A stretch of DNA of 64,000 nucleotides from Acanthopleura granulata (lineage: Eukaryota > Mollusca > Polyplacophora > Chitonida > Chitonidae). A program made the position numbers and the translations under genes. The notes under the pieces were generated by a model, which saw only the letters and a list, made by a program, of their open reading frames with translations, ran no database searches and was not told the origin of the DNA. Of this stretch, positions 23,376 to 36,600 are shown piece by piece. How positions within the stretch are numbered: the stretch's first letter is position 1; every line of letters begins with the position of its first letter. Location: positions 19,670,120-19,734,119 of the forward strand of contig JABBOT010000002.1 in assembly GCA_016165875.1 (NCBI GenBank), written 5' to 3'.

Positions 23376-24116
23376 AAGACACCATTGTGATGATTTATGA
23401 GCGGCAAATTATTGATAAACTCAACCTCCTTGAACAATAGCAATAATCTGTGTGGGACAGTTCAGTGGGAAACACGCCTTTTGTAAAAAGTAACCATTGT
23501 GATGATTAGTGAGAGACAATTTATTAGGAGATACAGGTTTCTTTAAATGTAACAACAGTGTTTTAATTGATGTTAGATAATTTATGGAAACTCGACCTAC
23601 TCAAGAAGTGGTTACATACACTCTCTTATTTCAGTTCTTGCCAGTGTATTAACATTCGAGTTTTGTACAGACTTCATCCGGACGAAAGTTTGTTGTGTTT
23701 TGGTTTGATTGTCACAGAGCCACTGGTTTCTGATTCTTTATGTGCAATGTTCCAAAAATTAGGAGAAACTAAAGACAACGTTGAAAGTCAAATTTCAAGA
23801 CTTTGTTTCATTAACAAGATTAATTAACAAGAATTCCTTACATATGCAAATTTAACCAAATGTAAGCCTGAGAGCTGGAAGGGAAATAGAAGATTTCTTC
23901 ATTTGATTTTCTGTTGAAAGGTGGAGGAGCGGGGTGCAAAATCGTTTGATAATGAATATCTTGCCCACTGTATGCGATAAACTGAAAACATATAAATTAG
24001 AAAATTAATTTAAAGTTTCCCCTTACGCTACAATATTAAAATTCTCCTTCTCGCAGAGTGCACTTTTTACGAAGTTTGAGATCGTTCCTTTTTATGAGCT
24101 GTTCTTGAGCAATGCC

Positions 24117-24163
24117 AAAAAGCACAAGGTGACAAAAGGTAAAAGCACAAGGTGACAAAAGGT
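24117..24163 (+). repeat. 23-bp tandem duplication
   Basis: AAGCACAAGGTGACAAAAGG is present twice, 23 bp apart. Confidence 0.9.
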
Positions 24164-26363
24164 AAAAATCATCATGTTTTCTTGCTCTTTGATCAGCGAA
24201 ACAATCGGCCATGGAATATTCTCACAGTCACTCCTTACATATTTCAGCCTGAGTGCACCACTTCCTGTTTTAACAGAGGTTGGCGTTTTTAAGAAGTTAT
24301 ACTGACATATTGACGTGTATGCTGGGTTTTTGCCACATGAACACTGATAATAGATCGGAATGATGTACCTTTCGCTGTTTTGTAAGTTTTCAAGTTGAAA
24401 AAAGGGCAAATTCTTAGCGCTTCAAGAATCGTACAAACAACCACACCATGAATTTTCAAACTCTAAAGCTGTGTAGAATTGACATTTTGTAAAACTTTTG
24501 TAACTTTATAACACAGAGGTTTTCGACTAAGTAATTATTAATTTCGCAGAACGGGTCGGGGTCGTGCGGATGGGGTCAGGTGGTCTAAAGAGAGGAGAAT
24601 CGACGGGCACTTCAAGTGACGTATCTAAACATAGAGGCTAGAGAGGTATTCATGGCGACTCGAGGCGAGAGAGTACGCCTATGAAGCCTCTCACCATTGG
24701 GACAAAGCGCCGATTTAGGCTGTGGGCAACCATACACCTTTCAGTGTGTGCAAGACAAATTAGTCTCGGGCTTTTCGGCTTTCTTCGCCTGTAACACCCA
24801 CTGACGGCACCGATGGAGTATGCTTTCACATCGATTGGCGTATTGGCTGAGAAAAGTACCTGCCAAATGGCGGGCGGAGGCCTAAGTGTTGACTATGTCG
24901 GATGTTATTCAGGGTTCTTATTGACGAGTCGACATGGCTTAGGAATTACTGAAAAGGGAAAGTGACTGAAAAGAGTGAAAAGGCAGAATTCAACGTTTTT
25001 CTGTAACTCAGTTGATACTACGGCTGTTCCGACTTGAATACAAACAAGCGACTCTTCAATTTCCGTCTTTCATATCTCGACATGAAATCACCCGCGCCCC
25101 AAACCCAGCACCGCTTCTTTGTGAACTGATTTCAATAAGGGGTTCTGCTACTTTCTGGCGTAACATACTGTGTGGTATTTGTCAAGTACTCAAACACAGA
25201 TTTTATCTCTGTATATAGGCTCCTTTTTATATAGGTTAGTCTTTAGTGGAATGACTGATGGAAACTCCGCAACATTAGATAGTTAATCCCTATTTGGAAA
25301 AGCATAAATGGTTTATGATACACTTAATGACCAGACATTAGATAACAAACTCGAAGATAACTACTTGCCTTAGGCGTCACTATACATGACACCAACACCC
25401 TATCATAAAACAGCCTTTCCAATACCGTAGTTTCTTGGGTTTTTCCATCAAACAGACGAGTAAGTCGAATGTATGCCATACAGACTTCGAAATGAATACA
25501 TATTTGGCTTTTTAAGAGATAGTTTCCATGCTACTCCAATGAAGCTTGGTCTTTGAGTGCATCCTTACCTATGGGTGTAACCGGTGGAATATCAATGTAA
25601 CGTGTTATTATGATATTGTACGCGAACGTCTTTCATGTATCTCGTGAAGGATGTGTAATATGGTTCTCATTCCGAGTCTGTCATTTGGGAAAAAACGACA
25701 TTAACTTTAAATCAAAGCCCATATGATTAAAAAAGTTTTCATGAACATTAAACAACAGATATATTGTTATTGTTTTCCTTAATTTGAGTAAAAAATGGCA
25801 GAAGCCTATGTACAACAAGTATCCTTTTATCCAGCGATATCCACTTCAGACGCTGAAATGACGAACAAGTACACGCCTATAGGGCGATGTAACAATAGAG
25901 ATAATACTTGTGACCGAAGGATAAACGTCTGATGACCAGCAGCTGACCACACATGGTCAAGTGTCCGTAAGGACGACTAGTGGCCATAACAAAGCCCGCA
26001 GTGATCTGGATGAGGGACCCGACACAATGCAACTAATTACCGATTAGACTCTATTTACACACACTGTCGATTTTCTGTATCCGAGTGCTAGGGGTAGGTC
26101 ACTGGTAGGTGGCAGGCTAAGCCTGAGTGCTCTATGAACAGATCCTCTGTCTCAAGTGCTCCATGCATGTGAAAACGGAATGCCAGCAAATCACTGAAAC
26201 AGGGACACAATTACGTCAGCGTCTTCTAGAATTACTGTTGTCAATTTTTTGTTCATTTCTTTTCATTCTGCCGGTATGCTACATTTTGTTATTCTGCCAT
26301 TGGGTATAATATGCCGTTCCCTGGAATAACATGAGATCATTTGTCCACTTCGGGATGTGTGGA

Positions 26364-26425
26364 TTTATTTAATTATCTGATGGGTGTTTTGCGCCATACT
26401 CAAGAATATTTCTGTCAGATGGAAG
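26364..26425 (-). mobile_element. SINE 3'-end fragment
   Basis: ATTTATTTAATTATCTGATGG, GTGTTTTGCGCCATACTCAA and GAATATTTC together are the reverse complement of the tail box and AT-rich 3' end of the family at 2531. The remainder of the element is missing. Confidence 0.6.
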
Positions 26426-29400
26426 GTATGAAAAGTATACCCAGTGTATGTGTCTATCAGTGTATACTCTCTATACGTATCCTACATATACCATTTCCTG
26501 GAAAGTGGATCATAAATCTGGGATAACTGGCATATATAGGTTAAATATTTCCAAATGGCGTGGTACCTTGGCCTTGATTTCATGTGAATGTTTATTTAAT
26601 ATAATGGCAACACAACATTGTGAGAAATTCTAGATCAATGGCATCTAATAAGGTGCAATTAACATCAGTGTTATATTTCATCTCTTACGTGTGACGATTT
26701 TCCTCCTCTTTTTTTAATCTGCATGTGTAGTCCATTTATATTGAAGTATTTTTTCAGGGGTTACAAAGTTAAATTTAAAACTGAATTTTTCTCATAAATC
26801 TATCGCCATAAAGGAAGGGCCATATTTTGTGTAGCAAAAATATGCTTTGAATTCCAACGTAACATTAAGTATGAAAAACGTCTAATTAACATTGTATTTG
26901 AATTTATAAACATAAAACTGTGTTGTAAGGACGCAGATATTATAAACGGGTTAATAAAGTTTACTGCCCTTAAGCAGCATTACAGCCATATCATGGAGAA
27001 GCGCCGAGTACTTGGTACCTGTTTTTGGTATTTCAGTCTTTCAACGATTGTTCTAAATGAACTCACTTAGAATAAAAAAAAATAGTCATGGTGTTAATTT
27101 CGAAAGAATTGTACATCTGAGAAATATGTATACCGACATAAAAGCGTCGGAATAGGGTTGTTGTCATATGAATCAGAAGAAATGACAAATTTCGACAATA
27201 GTTAGCATTACAGAAATAAAATACAAATCATATTTTATCCCCCATATTTATTGCTCAAATACGGTTGGATATGGTTGTTATTAGCTTTATTAGACCATCC
27301 TGTAATAAATGGTGATATGCACCTAGACTGGGTTTCACCTTGAATAAATGAATAAACACAAGTAATTATATAAAATGTCTGGAATTATAGACAACACTGC
27401 CTAACAGCAATCATCGCCTAGGAATCAATACATCGGTAAAGTATGGTTTCTAATCCTATCGATCATATCTATTTGAGTACGCATATTTTTCTACGCAAAT
27501 TTTCACTGAGCTGTCCACATGCACAAGCTGTGAAAAAGATGGATTTCTCTACAAGCTGAGATCAAAGGCTTTTGTTTTGTTTTAACGCATTTGTACCGGA
27601 TCCTAACACTGAACTCCATGTTCGAGTTTCAAGATGTCAGTAAGACATGAAGGTGAGACCGCCGAAACTGTAGGCCGTGTGTTTACGAGCGTCTGTACTT
27701 TGGCAGAAGACGTAAGATAAGTGGCGGAGTTGCGAGGCGGCAGAACTCTGGCACTACTCCCAGGAAATTAAATGGAAGGTTGTATGATTCCACCGGTATA
27801 GCGACATCCAAATATCGAGTTCATGTAGGACTGATCAAATATACAGACTGAATGGCAGGTGAAGGACAGGTCTGAAAATGATGCAAGACTCCGTTAGTTC
27901 CCTGTATTCGCTACGTCTTGTATGTCTCCTCTGACGCTGGACACTTTGTCATGAAGTAAAAAGAAAAAGCAATTATCAAAACAAAAAAAAATCTGAACTC
28001 AGACTGATAGTCAGGTCTAATGAAATTAGTGGACGTTTTATGATGCAACGAATTTTTTTTTGTGAAAGTCCAAAAGCAATTTGATTCTTGAAATTAATAA
28101 TTTCATTGCAAGTAAATTGAATCAGATCACATGAGCATTCGTAAGTGCCTAGAAAAGGCCTAAATTTGCGAATACTGTATGACGGAACTAATAAAATCTG
28201 TTGCAGATTTAATATTTGTGTTTCACGGATCACAAATGTAATTGCTGAAAAAGCATGCCGGGCAGCGATCCGGGGAACAAGAGCATGACCTTTGTCGACC
28301 TTAAATATAATCATGTTTTTCACACCTGTTGCGTCATTGCTATGGAAACAAAAGAAGACTGAGTTAACTCGTGCGTGTTTGGGGTGTGGTTAAAACAACA
28401 CCGACGCTCATGGCCTCTGACGCTTTTCCCATGGCCTTCGTTAAAGTCATCGAAAACAGCCACCCAGGAAGCCCACAGCATCAGTACAATGGACCAACAT
28501 TCCCGAACGCTATTACACGGACTTCCATGACTTTTATTTGACCACTTCAACAAAGCCGAAACTAACAAATAAAACACCCCAGCACACAAGACACATGATA
28601 CCGGTCACATTATAGGGCTTTGCCCAGTAGCAATTTCGAAGCCACGCCATCTCTTATGTGACAGCTCACGTGACAATCTGGAATTTCTCTATATTGGCAG
28701 TAATGAAATCTTTGTTCCGTTTTTTGAAAAATTAAAAAGACAACACGCATTAAAATATAATTTTAAGGTGTCTTTTCCTTTAATATTTCAAATGACAGGC
28801 AAATAACGTTAGTAAAATTTGTACCGTCTCTCTACTGTATGGGTAAATCTTCATATAGATACAAACCTTCACTCTAAAAACTCTGGAAAAGATATACAAA
28901 AATCGGAACTGACCATTTGAAGTGAATTGTGAAAAATATTCCAACTGGAGTCAGAAATTGTCAGTTCGTCCCACATAATAGCTACAACACTATGGGTGTT
29001 GCTTTGGACGTAGTCTTGCCTATATTTATTGAAATTACAGATACATAATTTGTGCATGTTGTGAATGAATATACATATAGCTTAATCCAATTTTTTTCAT
29101 TGCGAGTACATATATTCATGTAGGAAGATATTAAAGCGAAATCAGTTAAGTAGTTAGCGTTCCATTTCATAACTTTTTTTTTCTGCAATGAAACTAATCA
29201 TTGTTTTTTGAAATAGTCCAATGGCTGTCTAATCATCACAACCCTCTGGAATCCTTTGAAGTTTATACAACAGATACCCTTAAACAAGATATGTAAAACA
29301 TACAATATTCAGTAAAGTCAGTTGTTCATCAGCACTTATTCTACCAATGTGTTTAGTCGCCAGGATATGGCTGAGATCCTGCCGATGTGGCATATAGCTA

Positions 29401-30064
29401 TAATCATTCATTCATTCGGTGTATTTAGTAATCCATTACATCACGAGAATGCAAACATATGGAATCAGGTTAACTCATCTGTCAAGTCCAACGAATCGTT
29501 TTCCCACAATACCATGTCACGGGATTGAATCGACTGCTCTTCCCTCTATAATGCACATTCAACAAGATAAATATGCAAACAGAGAGTTATCTCTAGGGTT
29601 AATTGCCCTGATAACATTTATCGCCAAAGGTTGTTGGTTGATCAAGTCCAGATCAACACGCAAAGTAAAGCTGTTTTATTTAGTTTGAAAGGAAGGTGAC
29701 AAACGTCGCCTTTTCTCCATTTTCGCACACCGAGCTTTTCGTTCCGCTGTTTTGTATTCAATGTACAAAGTCGCATTCCGCAGCGTCCGTAGGTTTGCGA
29801 GAAGGGCTTGTGTTCTGTATCTGAATTGTCAACGCGGCAATCACTAACTTCATCCGCACAAGTGTTAGTTAAGTTAATTGGCTGTTGATGCACGGCAAAT
29901 AACCGCTTGTAGTTTTCCGCCGATTGACTCATTCTTCATAAGACACTCCAGAGAGCCGAGAAGCTAGCGATGTTGCCTACTGGTGTATTTATCTGCGAAA
30001 GTTTGCCCGTGTTCATCTGGGACTTTATCTTCTTTGACAGAATGAATCAAGTTCGGAGTCTTGT

Positions 30065-30107
30065 GTGTGGCGTTGAACAACATTTAAATAAATAAATAAA
30101 TAAAAGT
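30065..30107 (+). mobile_element. SINE tail fragment with (AAAT)n
   Basis: GTGTGGCGTTGAACAAC followed by AAATAAATAAATAAATAAA matches the 3' terminus of the SINE family on the + strand. Only the end of the element is present. Confidence 0.45.
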
Positions 30108-30299
30108 TCGAAGGTCGGGAAACAAACGAGGTGACCTTATCAAAGGGCCCGCACATCTGTCATTGTATATCACTTTATCACTGAATTTGTTATTTTTATT
30201 ATACTTGGTATTTGTGTTTCATTTATTCAATTATTTATTTATTTCGTTGGTGTTTACGTATAGTCTAGTATATATTGCATTTAACATCACTGCAATTTT

Positions 30300-30440
30300 T
30301 AGCCATGGTGCTTTGGGCGTGCAAGTTGTTACTTCTTAAACACTTACATGAACAGTTAGAATAAAACCCTAACTGAGATAAGCTGACAAGAGCCTATGTT
30401 TCACCAGTAAGGTGTGACCATTTGCCAACTATCGCATTGT
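30300..30440 (+). repeat. Dispersed repeat family X, best-preserved copy
   Basis: Reads AGCCATGGTGCTTTGGGCGT, CTTACATGAACAGTTAGAAT, AAAACCCTAACTGAGATAAG, CTGACAAGAGCC, TTTCACCAGTAAGGTGTGAC and CATTTGCCAAC. It agrees with all three other copies and defines a consensus of about 140 bp. No coding capacity was seen. Confidence 0.72.
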
Positions 30441-31895
30441 GGTTCCTGCTATGGTGTTACTCTCTATATTGTAGTCTTTGATACTGAAGGCTAAAATGAA
30501 CAGTAGCGTTTCCATAGGAAACGTGAGTCAGGTTTGTGGGTACAGGAATCCAGCTTGCCTCGAGGAAACGTTTATGATGACGTTAACAGTACATTTGGTC
30601 AACATAGATCCTGCATGTTTCAAAGTGAGTGTCATCCAATTTTGCATTTTTGCTATGTATATGTACTATATTCTTGGGAAGAAAGCGAGCTTGTACATTT
30701 GTATACGTCAACAGATCTTTTAAAATTTTATCGTGTACATTATTTGACTGTTTTCATAACATAAATATAACAAGTAACTCGGTAAAAAATGTGCAGGCTG
30801 AAGTTTACGTAATACTATATGCAGTTCTTTGCGGCTTGTGGCCTTAATGCAAATGAACTTATTTATACTTTGGCCATATAACGTTTCAGATTTTACAACG
30901 AAAAATAAGATATATAGAGTTATTTGTTCTACTTGAATACTGGTCTTTAGTGACGCTACTGTCTCAGTGTCAAGCGTATCTATGACAGCAGTGGATCGTG
31001 CGGCGTGTAAGCGGAATGATAGAACTCGTGACTGTGCTTACGGGGCAGAATCACGCGATTTGACTCACATGATCACGTGTTATTGTGATTATGTGGTATT
31101 GATACGGGACTCTATTTTGCACAATGGTTTTACCTGTCCATCAGGCCAATAGTGACCGAGAATAGTGTAAAATTCTCTTACACAAGAAAATCAAATATAC
31201 ACTTTGCATCGCATAGGATTGACTCACAGTGTATAGTTGTATATTATACACATAAGTTGTGCCTTAATTATGGTTGACCTCTGGAATTTGAGAAGTTTGT
31301 AAATGTAAATGTAATTAGTACAGTACTCAGACAGAAAGGGAAGGTAATTTCTGTCTTAGCAAACTAAAGATATTTTACTGTTATATGGGAAATATGTTAT
31401 ATACCAAAATGTATGCTTTATAATGTGAAAGGAATGAAAGATTACTGGTAGAAGTTTCTGATGTAAAGCATCTCAAGCAGACGGAATTTCTCCACGGGCC
31501 TTAAAATTCATCTGTTATTTCCAGCCAACATGTTTGTTAGTTAAGACATTTATATATACCACAACTGTAACTAAGGACGATAGATGACGTCCGCCACATG
31601 ATGGCAGCAAAAACACCGGTATGAAAAGTGAAGCCAAATTCGACATGACAGGATTTGAACTCACGTCTGCGGAATTAAAATACCCAGGTGAATCTCTATA
31701 CCTTTATGCAGAGTCTAAACAAAACGGTGGCCATTTTCTGACATCCAAACTCTACCCATGGCCTCTGAGGAATAAAATATGAACAATATTTCATCTGGTA
31801 AGTCTATAAGCCCCTAACAAACATACCGGCCTAGGTTACGACATTGTTTGTGTGTGATATATGCTGAGTCAACACAACGTTTTCATTACAAATAT

Positions 31896-31901
31896 TTTAT
31901 T
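31896..31901 (-). terminator. Candidate poly(A) signal of the NR2E1-like gene
   Basis: AATAAA on the - strand, about 1.5 kb past the stop codon, followed on that strand by GT-rich sequence (AACGTTGTGTTGACTC). It is the first canonical signal I noticed downstream of the stop. A 3' UTR of about 1.5 kb is inferred. Confidence 0.35.
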
Positions 31902-33380
31902 TCTCAACAACTTAATCTTCACTAAACGTTGCCTTAAACAAGATGGGTAGGTGAATCGCCGCCTATTTCTTACCAGATCGAACGTTTCCGGCTGGTATAA
32001 AGAATTGCGAGGACTATGTATTTCAGGTGCACCCCACGCTGGATGTATTTTTTCTGGGCATGTATGGAGGAAGCAATGTAGCAACTGTTAACGAACATAA
32101 TATTTTTCTGCGGAGGAAAATACAACAACAAAACGTGACAGCGTTACGGTCACAAAAATAGTTACAAAAACGTATACAACCAAATGTATGGCGAACAATA
32201 GAAATTTGCGACATATGCACAACATGCTACACCAAAATGTAGCAAAATACCCGCTTTGGTGTTACAGAGAAAGAATCGCAGCATGGATTATTTAGGTATC
32301 AGTCCAGGTAAAAATACCACAGAAAAGCGTGATAATAGCCTGCACCTATGAGAATTTGACATTATTCTTATCAACGAAAAAGACTTAAAACTATATCAGA
32401 CACAGCGTAACGCTCACACAATGTAACGTCTCCACAAAAAAGCGTTCCTACAACGTAGCGATCCTACAACGTGTCCTGCCTACAAAGTAATGCTCTGACC
32501 ATGCTAGACTTCATGTAATTTTGTAACATCAATACTAGTTTTCGCAGCAAGCACTAATCGATATAATTTTTTTAGTGACTTTTTTGGCTGGAAGGAATGG
32601 TAAAATGGAATTATCCAGAGATCTCGATATTTGAGTTTGTACATGGAAGTCATTAGTGAATCTTGAAAATTTTGTACAACTGACATCAAGAATAGCATCC
32701 GGAATGGAAGTATAATAAATCGAGATCATGTAACGTTGAATATAGTAAGCAGTAAATACTGCAAAGTCCTTACAAAGAAATTATACAGAAATCAATATGA
32801 TAACATTTAACAGAGTCATCAGCAGTAAACATTGATTCATAAATTTGTTATGTAGAGGAAGACGTCATAAAAAACGTCATGGTAAAGAAGAGGAAGGGTG
32901 CCATGTAAAAAGACATGGAAGAACACGCCACGGTGGAAGACAATGACGTCATCGGCCTGGAAGGATTTAATCAGAGTCATAGCGCAATTGTCAGAGGACG
33001 CTATACGATCCACTTATATTGTACAATTCAAGAGACATCTGCACAACTCGCGTGTTCGCCTTGTCCTTTCGGAAGAGTTGCACAAACAACACATTCATAT
33101 GCACTGCCACAAGGAAATGTCGATAGGTTTGCGTGTAAACATCAGGTCACAATCATTATTTTCACCCTGATGGCCACAGATATGACATGGGAAGCACTTG
33201 AAACTTGAATAGCACTACAGTATATCAACAGTAAAACACGTCATACCAGAACAGTCACGTGACATCAACCACATCCGGCCTGTACAACGGCGAACATATA
33301 ATACTCTTTCCATATTTACAAATAAATTTCTAATTTATACTAATTATAGAATAAATCCCATGGAGATATTTTCTCAGGCT

Positions 33381-33652
33381 TCAAAAGTCACTGGATTTAA
33401 ACATATCCACTAAAAGTCTCTCAATAGGGATGCTCCCTATAGTTTTCCGGAAGAAAAGTTCCTCTATCGTGCTGCCAGAGACCGCCCTCAAATTGGGCAG
33501 AAGCAGTAGAAGTTTGCCGAACCGGAAGGGCTGTGTCGGATAAGATGTCTGGATGAATTTGCTGAGGGTAAGCTGGGCTTGATCCTGAAGGCTTGCCACT
33601 GAGTGAAAGTCCCTTAATGTCTTCATCTCCGAGGCTGAAGAACCCGCAAAAG
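33381..33652 (-). CDS. NR2E1: NR2E1 last coding exon: end of ligand-binding domain
   Basis: Acceptor tttctctttctctcccag|CT, phase 1. It encodes 89 residues: [55 protein letters not shown] and the end DMFKSSDF. These are the last helices of the TLX ligand-binding domain. The stop TGA is at 33383-33381. Confidence 0.95.
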
Positions 33653-36600
33653 CTGGGAGAGAAAGAGAAAAGTTAAACATCTGTTATATAAATTATATAC
33701 ATCCCACAGATGAAGAAATACGAGTTTTCATTCTGTCGCCCTTGTTTACACATGGTTAAATTAAGTAATTTTTCCTCCCTACTGTGTCATAACATAATTA
33801 TGTTATATAGTTCAAATGATGTAATGCATAATTCTGTCAACACAGACATCATTCTAATTCTTACATTTGACTTCTTTGCCCAATTAAAGTTAATTCTTTC
33901 TTCATACAGCCAAAAAAGGGGGTTGATGTTCGTAAGAAATATTACTCAGTTAAAAACCAATATATCATTACTTCTTTACTGAATTTATGTCATGCTACAT
34001 ACCTGTTTTAAAAATGACGATTCCTTTCAGACATGCGTACTCCGTGGGGTCTACCTGAAGAGCTTTAAATTTACCGATGATTTCCTGAAGTGCTCGGATC
34101 TCACTCATGATGCTCACCACTTTCTCCGCTGGAGAATGCTCACTGCTTATACCTGACAACACAATATAATGGGATAATCATATTTTCTTTCGACAAGCGA
34201 CGCAGTTTGCAATACATCACGATATCGCTCATAGCTAAGATATTTTGAACCACATAACGAAATGGAAATGATCATTTCAAATCAGTGACGTCAAAAATTC
34301 TTGAATGTCAATCAATCATCCTTTTAACAGTAAATTATTAAATAAAAACTTCACCCTTTATTCCTTTTACTTTCCGAATCTAAAGGATGAGTTGGAACTT
34401 TGTGAGCGTCGAGAACGCAAACAATCAGGCCCGGATATTTGTAACATCCGGAATTTTGCTTCGCCCAGGGCCAACGGTTTTCCAGCCTGCTGCCAGTATA
34501 TCAAAATGAACTCAGTTCACTCAGACTTGAACCCTTCATTTCGTCGACAATTTCACCTGTCAATCATTGTACCCCCATAAAATCCCAATATCATTACACG
34601 GCTGTATGGATCAGCGCTATTTATACTGGGTGATTAAGAGACCACAAAATCCCCCAAACACATAATTCATAACGTAATCGAACGAGCCTTTCTGGTGGAG
34701 GTATGGGACCAACTCACTCACCCGCAGCCGTGAGTAGGGGTCCGGCTTCAATAGGCATCTGAAACTGTGCAGCGCCCAGGACGAACAATTCCCGCCAGCC
34801 TTCCTCCAAAAGTAGGACCTGGTCCCGGAACGGCAAGCTGAGAAAAGCGGGAACATTTTTCGCCCATTTTACACTCATGAACAAAAGTCTGGCAGCCGCT
34901 TCACAAATGGCCTCGGGGTTGTTGTAATATGTCGGAGAGAGTTCGTGTGGATACTGAAGTTAAAAGAGAGAAGACGCAAATTACCATTAATTGGATAAAA
35001 ATTTATCTTCTTGACGATTCAACTCCTTGAATGTTTTAAGCCAACATTTAGACATTTTTCTTGAAGTCATTATTTCCTTACAAACCTTACAAAGTGTTCG
35101 TCAGACATGAATTATATTCCGTAAAATTTTTATTCACAACTCGCATTTATTTTATTAACTTAAAAAGGTAACAAACACGATGTGCATATAGCGCTCATAA
35201 AGAATTGGCGCAAAGAGCACAAATCTTCTAGTTTGTGACCAACCAGACGTAATATTATCGGAGGAAGGCTTATATTGAAGTCATAGCTTCCTTAAAGTGA
35301 ATACCACAAATCTGATTCCATCAGAATGTTAACTGTACAGATTCCAGGGCTGGCTTACTTTTGGCGTTGGTTGACACAGCACAGAGCCTGGGATCGAACC
35401 GTGGTCCACGGCAGAGACAGTGATGCCGTCATTAGGGCTGACGTGATCCAGGCTGACTAGCCCTGGGAAGAAAGCGGGTCTGAACGGTGAGTGTGCCAAC
35501 ACTGACGGCACCTCGATGGCTTCCTTCAAGTACATGGCAACTTGTCGCCGAATTGTTGAGTTCCTTGGACCGCGCTCGTGTTGTACAGCTGAAACGAAAC
35601 AGAATTTCAAGAAATATTAAAACCCTATGTTGAGTCATATAACAAGGCTTTTAAGATCGCTAACAAAAAGACAACTCTTGCAATTGTCATAAGACTTTAC
35701 CCACTGATCCTTTGATACAAATCATGAATCCTTAATATTTTCAGGTAAAATTGGGTCATGTATGAATAGTTTACAGTATTATCATAAAATATGTACCACT
35801 GATTCATTCATTTCAGGCATTTCTGGTTGGCAGAGACTTTTATTAAGTGAAATACTTAGACCAACCTGAGTTATTTTTGCAAATGAAAAAAATAAAAATG
35901 GAAATAGAATCATGGTGGAAATTATTATTATGTAAGAAATACAAGTATTCCTCGAGTGACTTGATGTAAACGGTTCTAGATTGGTTGTGTATTCCATCCA
36001 AGACGGACATCAGGAAGTAGTGGTTAATATAAACTGCCCCATCGGCGGCCTGTCACGCTGAAGGCATTAGCAGCGCGGCCAAGATGCCACTCCAATCCGC
36101 GGACGATATTGATCCCAAGACATGGGTTGACTGCTGTCGTATGCTCTTTAATTAGGAAGTCTAAACGTTGTTCGCCGGGGAAACATTTGGCGATGTGTGC
36201 TCTTGCGAAAGACTAAATCCGACACACATTTTTAATTTAATAAGCGAAACCTCGGCACTTCGCCTTCCATTGCTCTTGTATAAAGTGGATCTCAGACGGT
36301 TCAGTGACCTGCACATTACCAACATTGGATAACAAATAGAGATCGGCTAGTTACACGGGCACATCAGTCACCTTAATCGACACAGATAATCAAAGAGTGC
36401 CCTCAGAACCAGCCAAAACTGGAAAGAGGCCCACCTGAAGGAGGCCGCCTTACCGAATGCCACACGACCCGGTGTGACATGAAACAAGAAAATTAATTGA
36501 TAAGCCAAGCCAGTGTCTAGTTCAATTAACTTCCAAGGACACGTCAAATCGAGACAAACGTTGTCAAACCGGAGAATATTGGCTATCAAAAAAATAATTT

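Larger units (their letters stand above)
8786..31895. other. Intergenic region between the PARP4-like and NR2E1-like genes
   Basis: No coding gene is supportable in these 23 kb. The open frames are short, lack family motifs and have no compatible splice partners. The first 1-1.5 kb is probably 3' untranslated sequence of the PARP4-like gene, with ATTAAA at 9057, 9946 and 10376 as candidate signals and none decisive. A diverged 'GTGATGTAT...CAGTCAGTGATAA' motif recurs between about 9290 and 9500. The rest holds repeat elements listed separately and some GC-richer blocks (around 12120-12530, 15000-15560, 24540-24900, 27600-27900) of unknown role. Confidence 0.7.
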
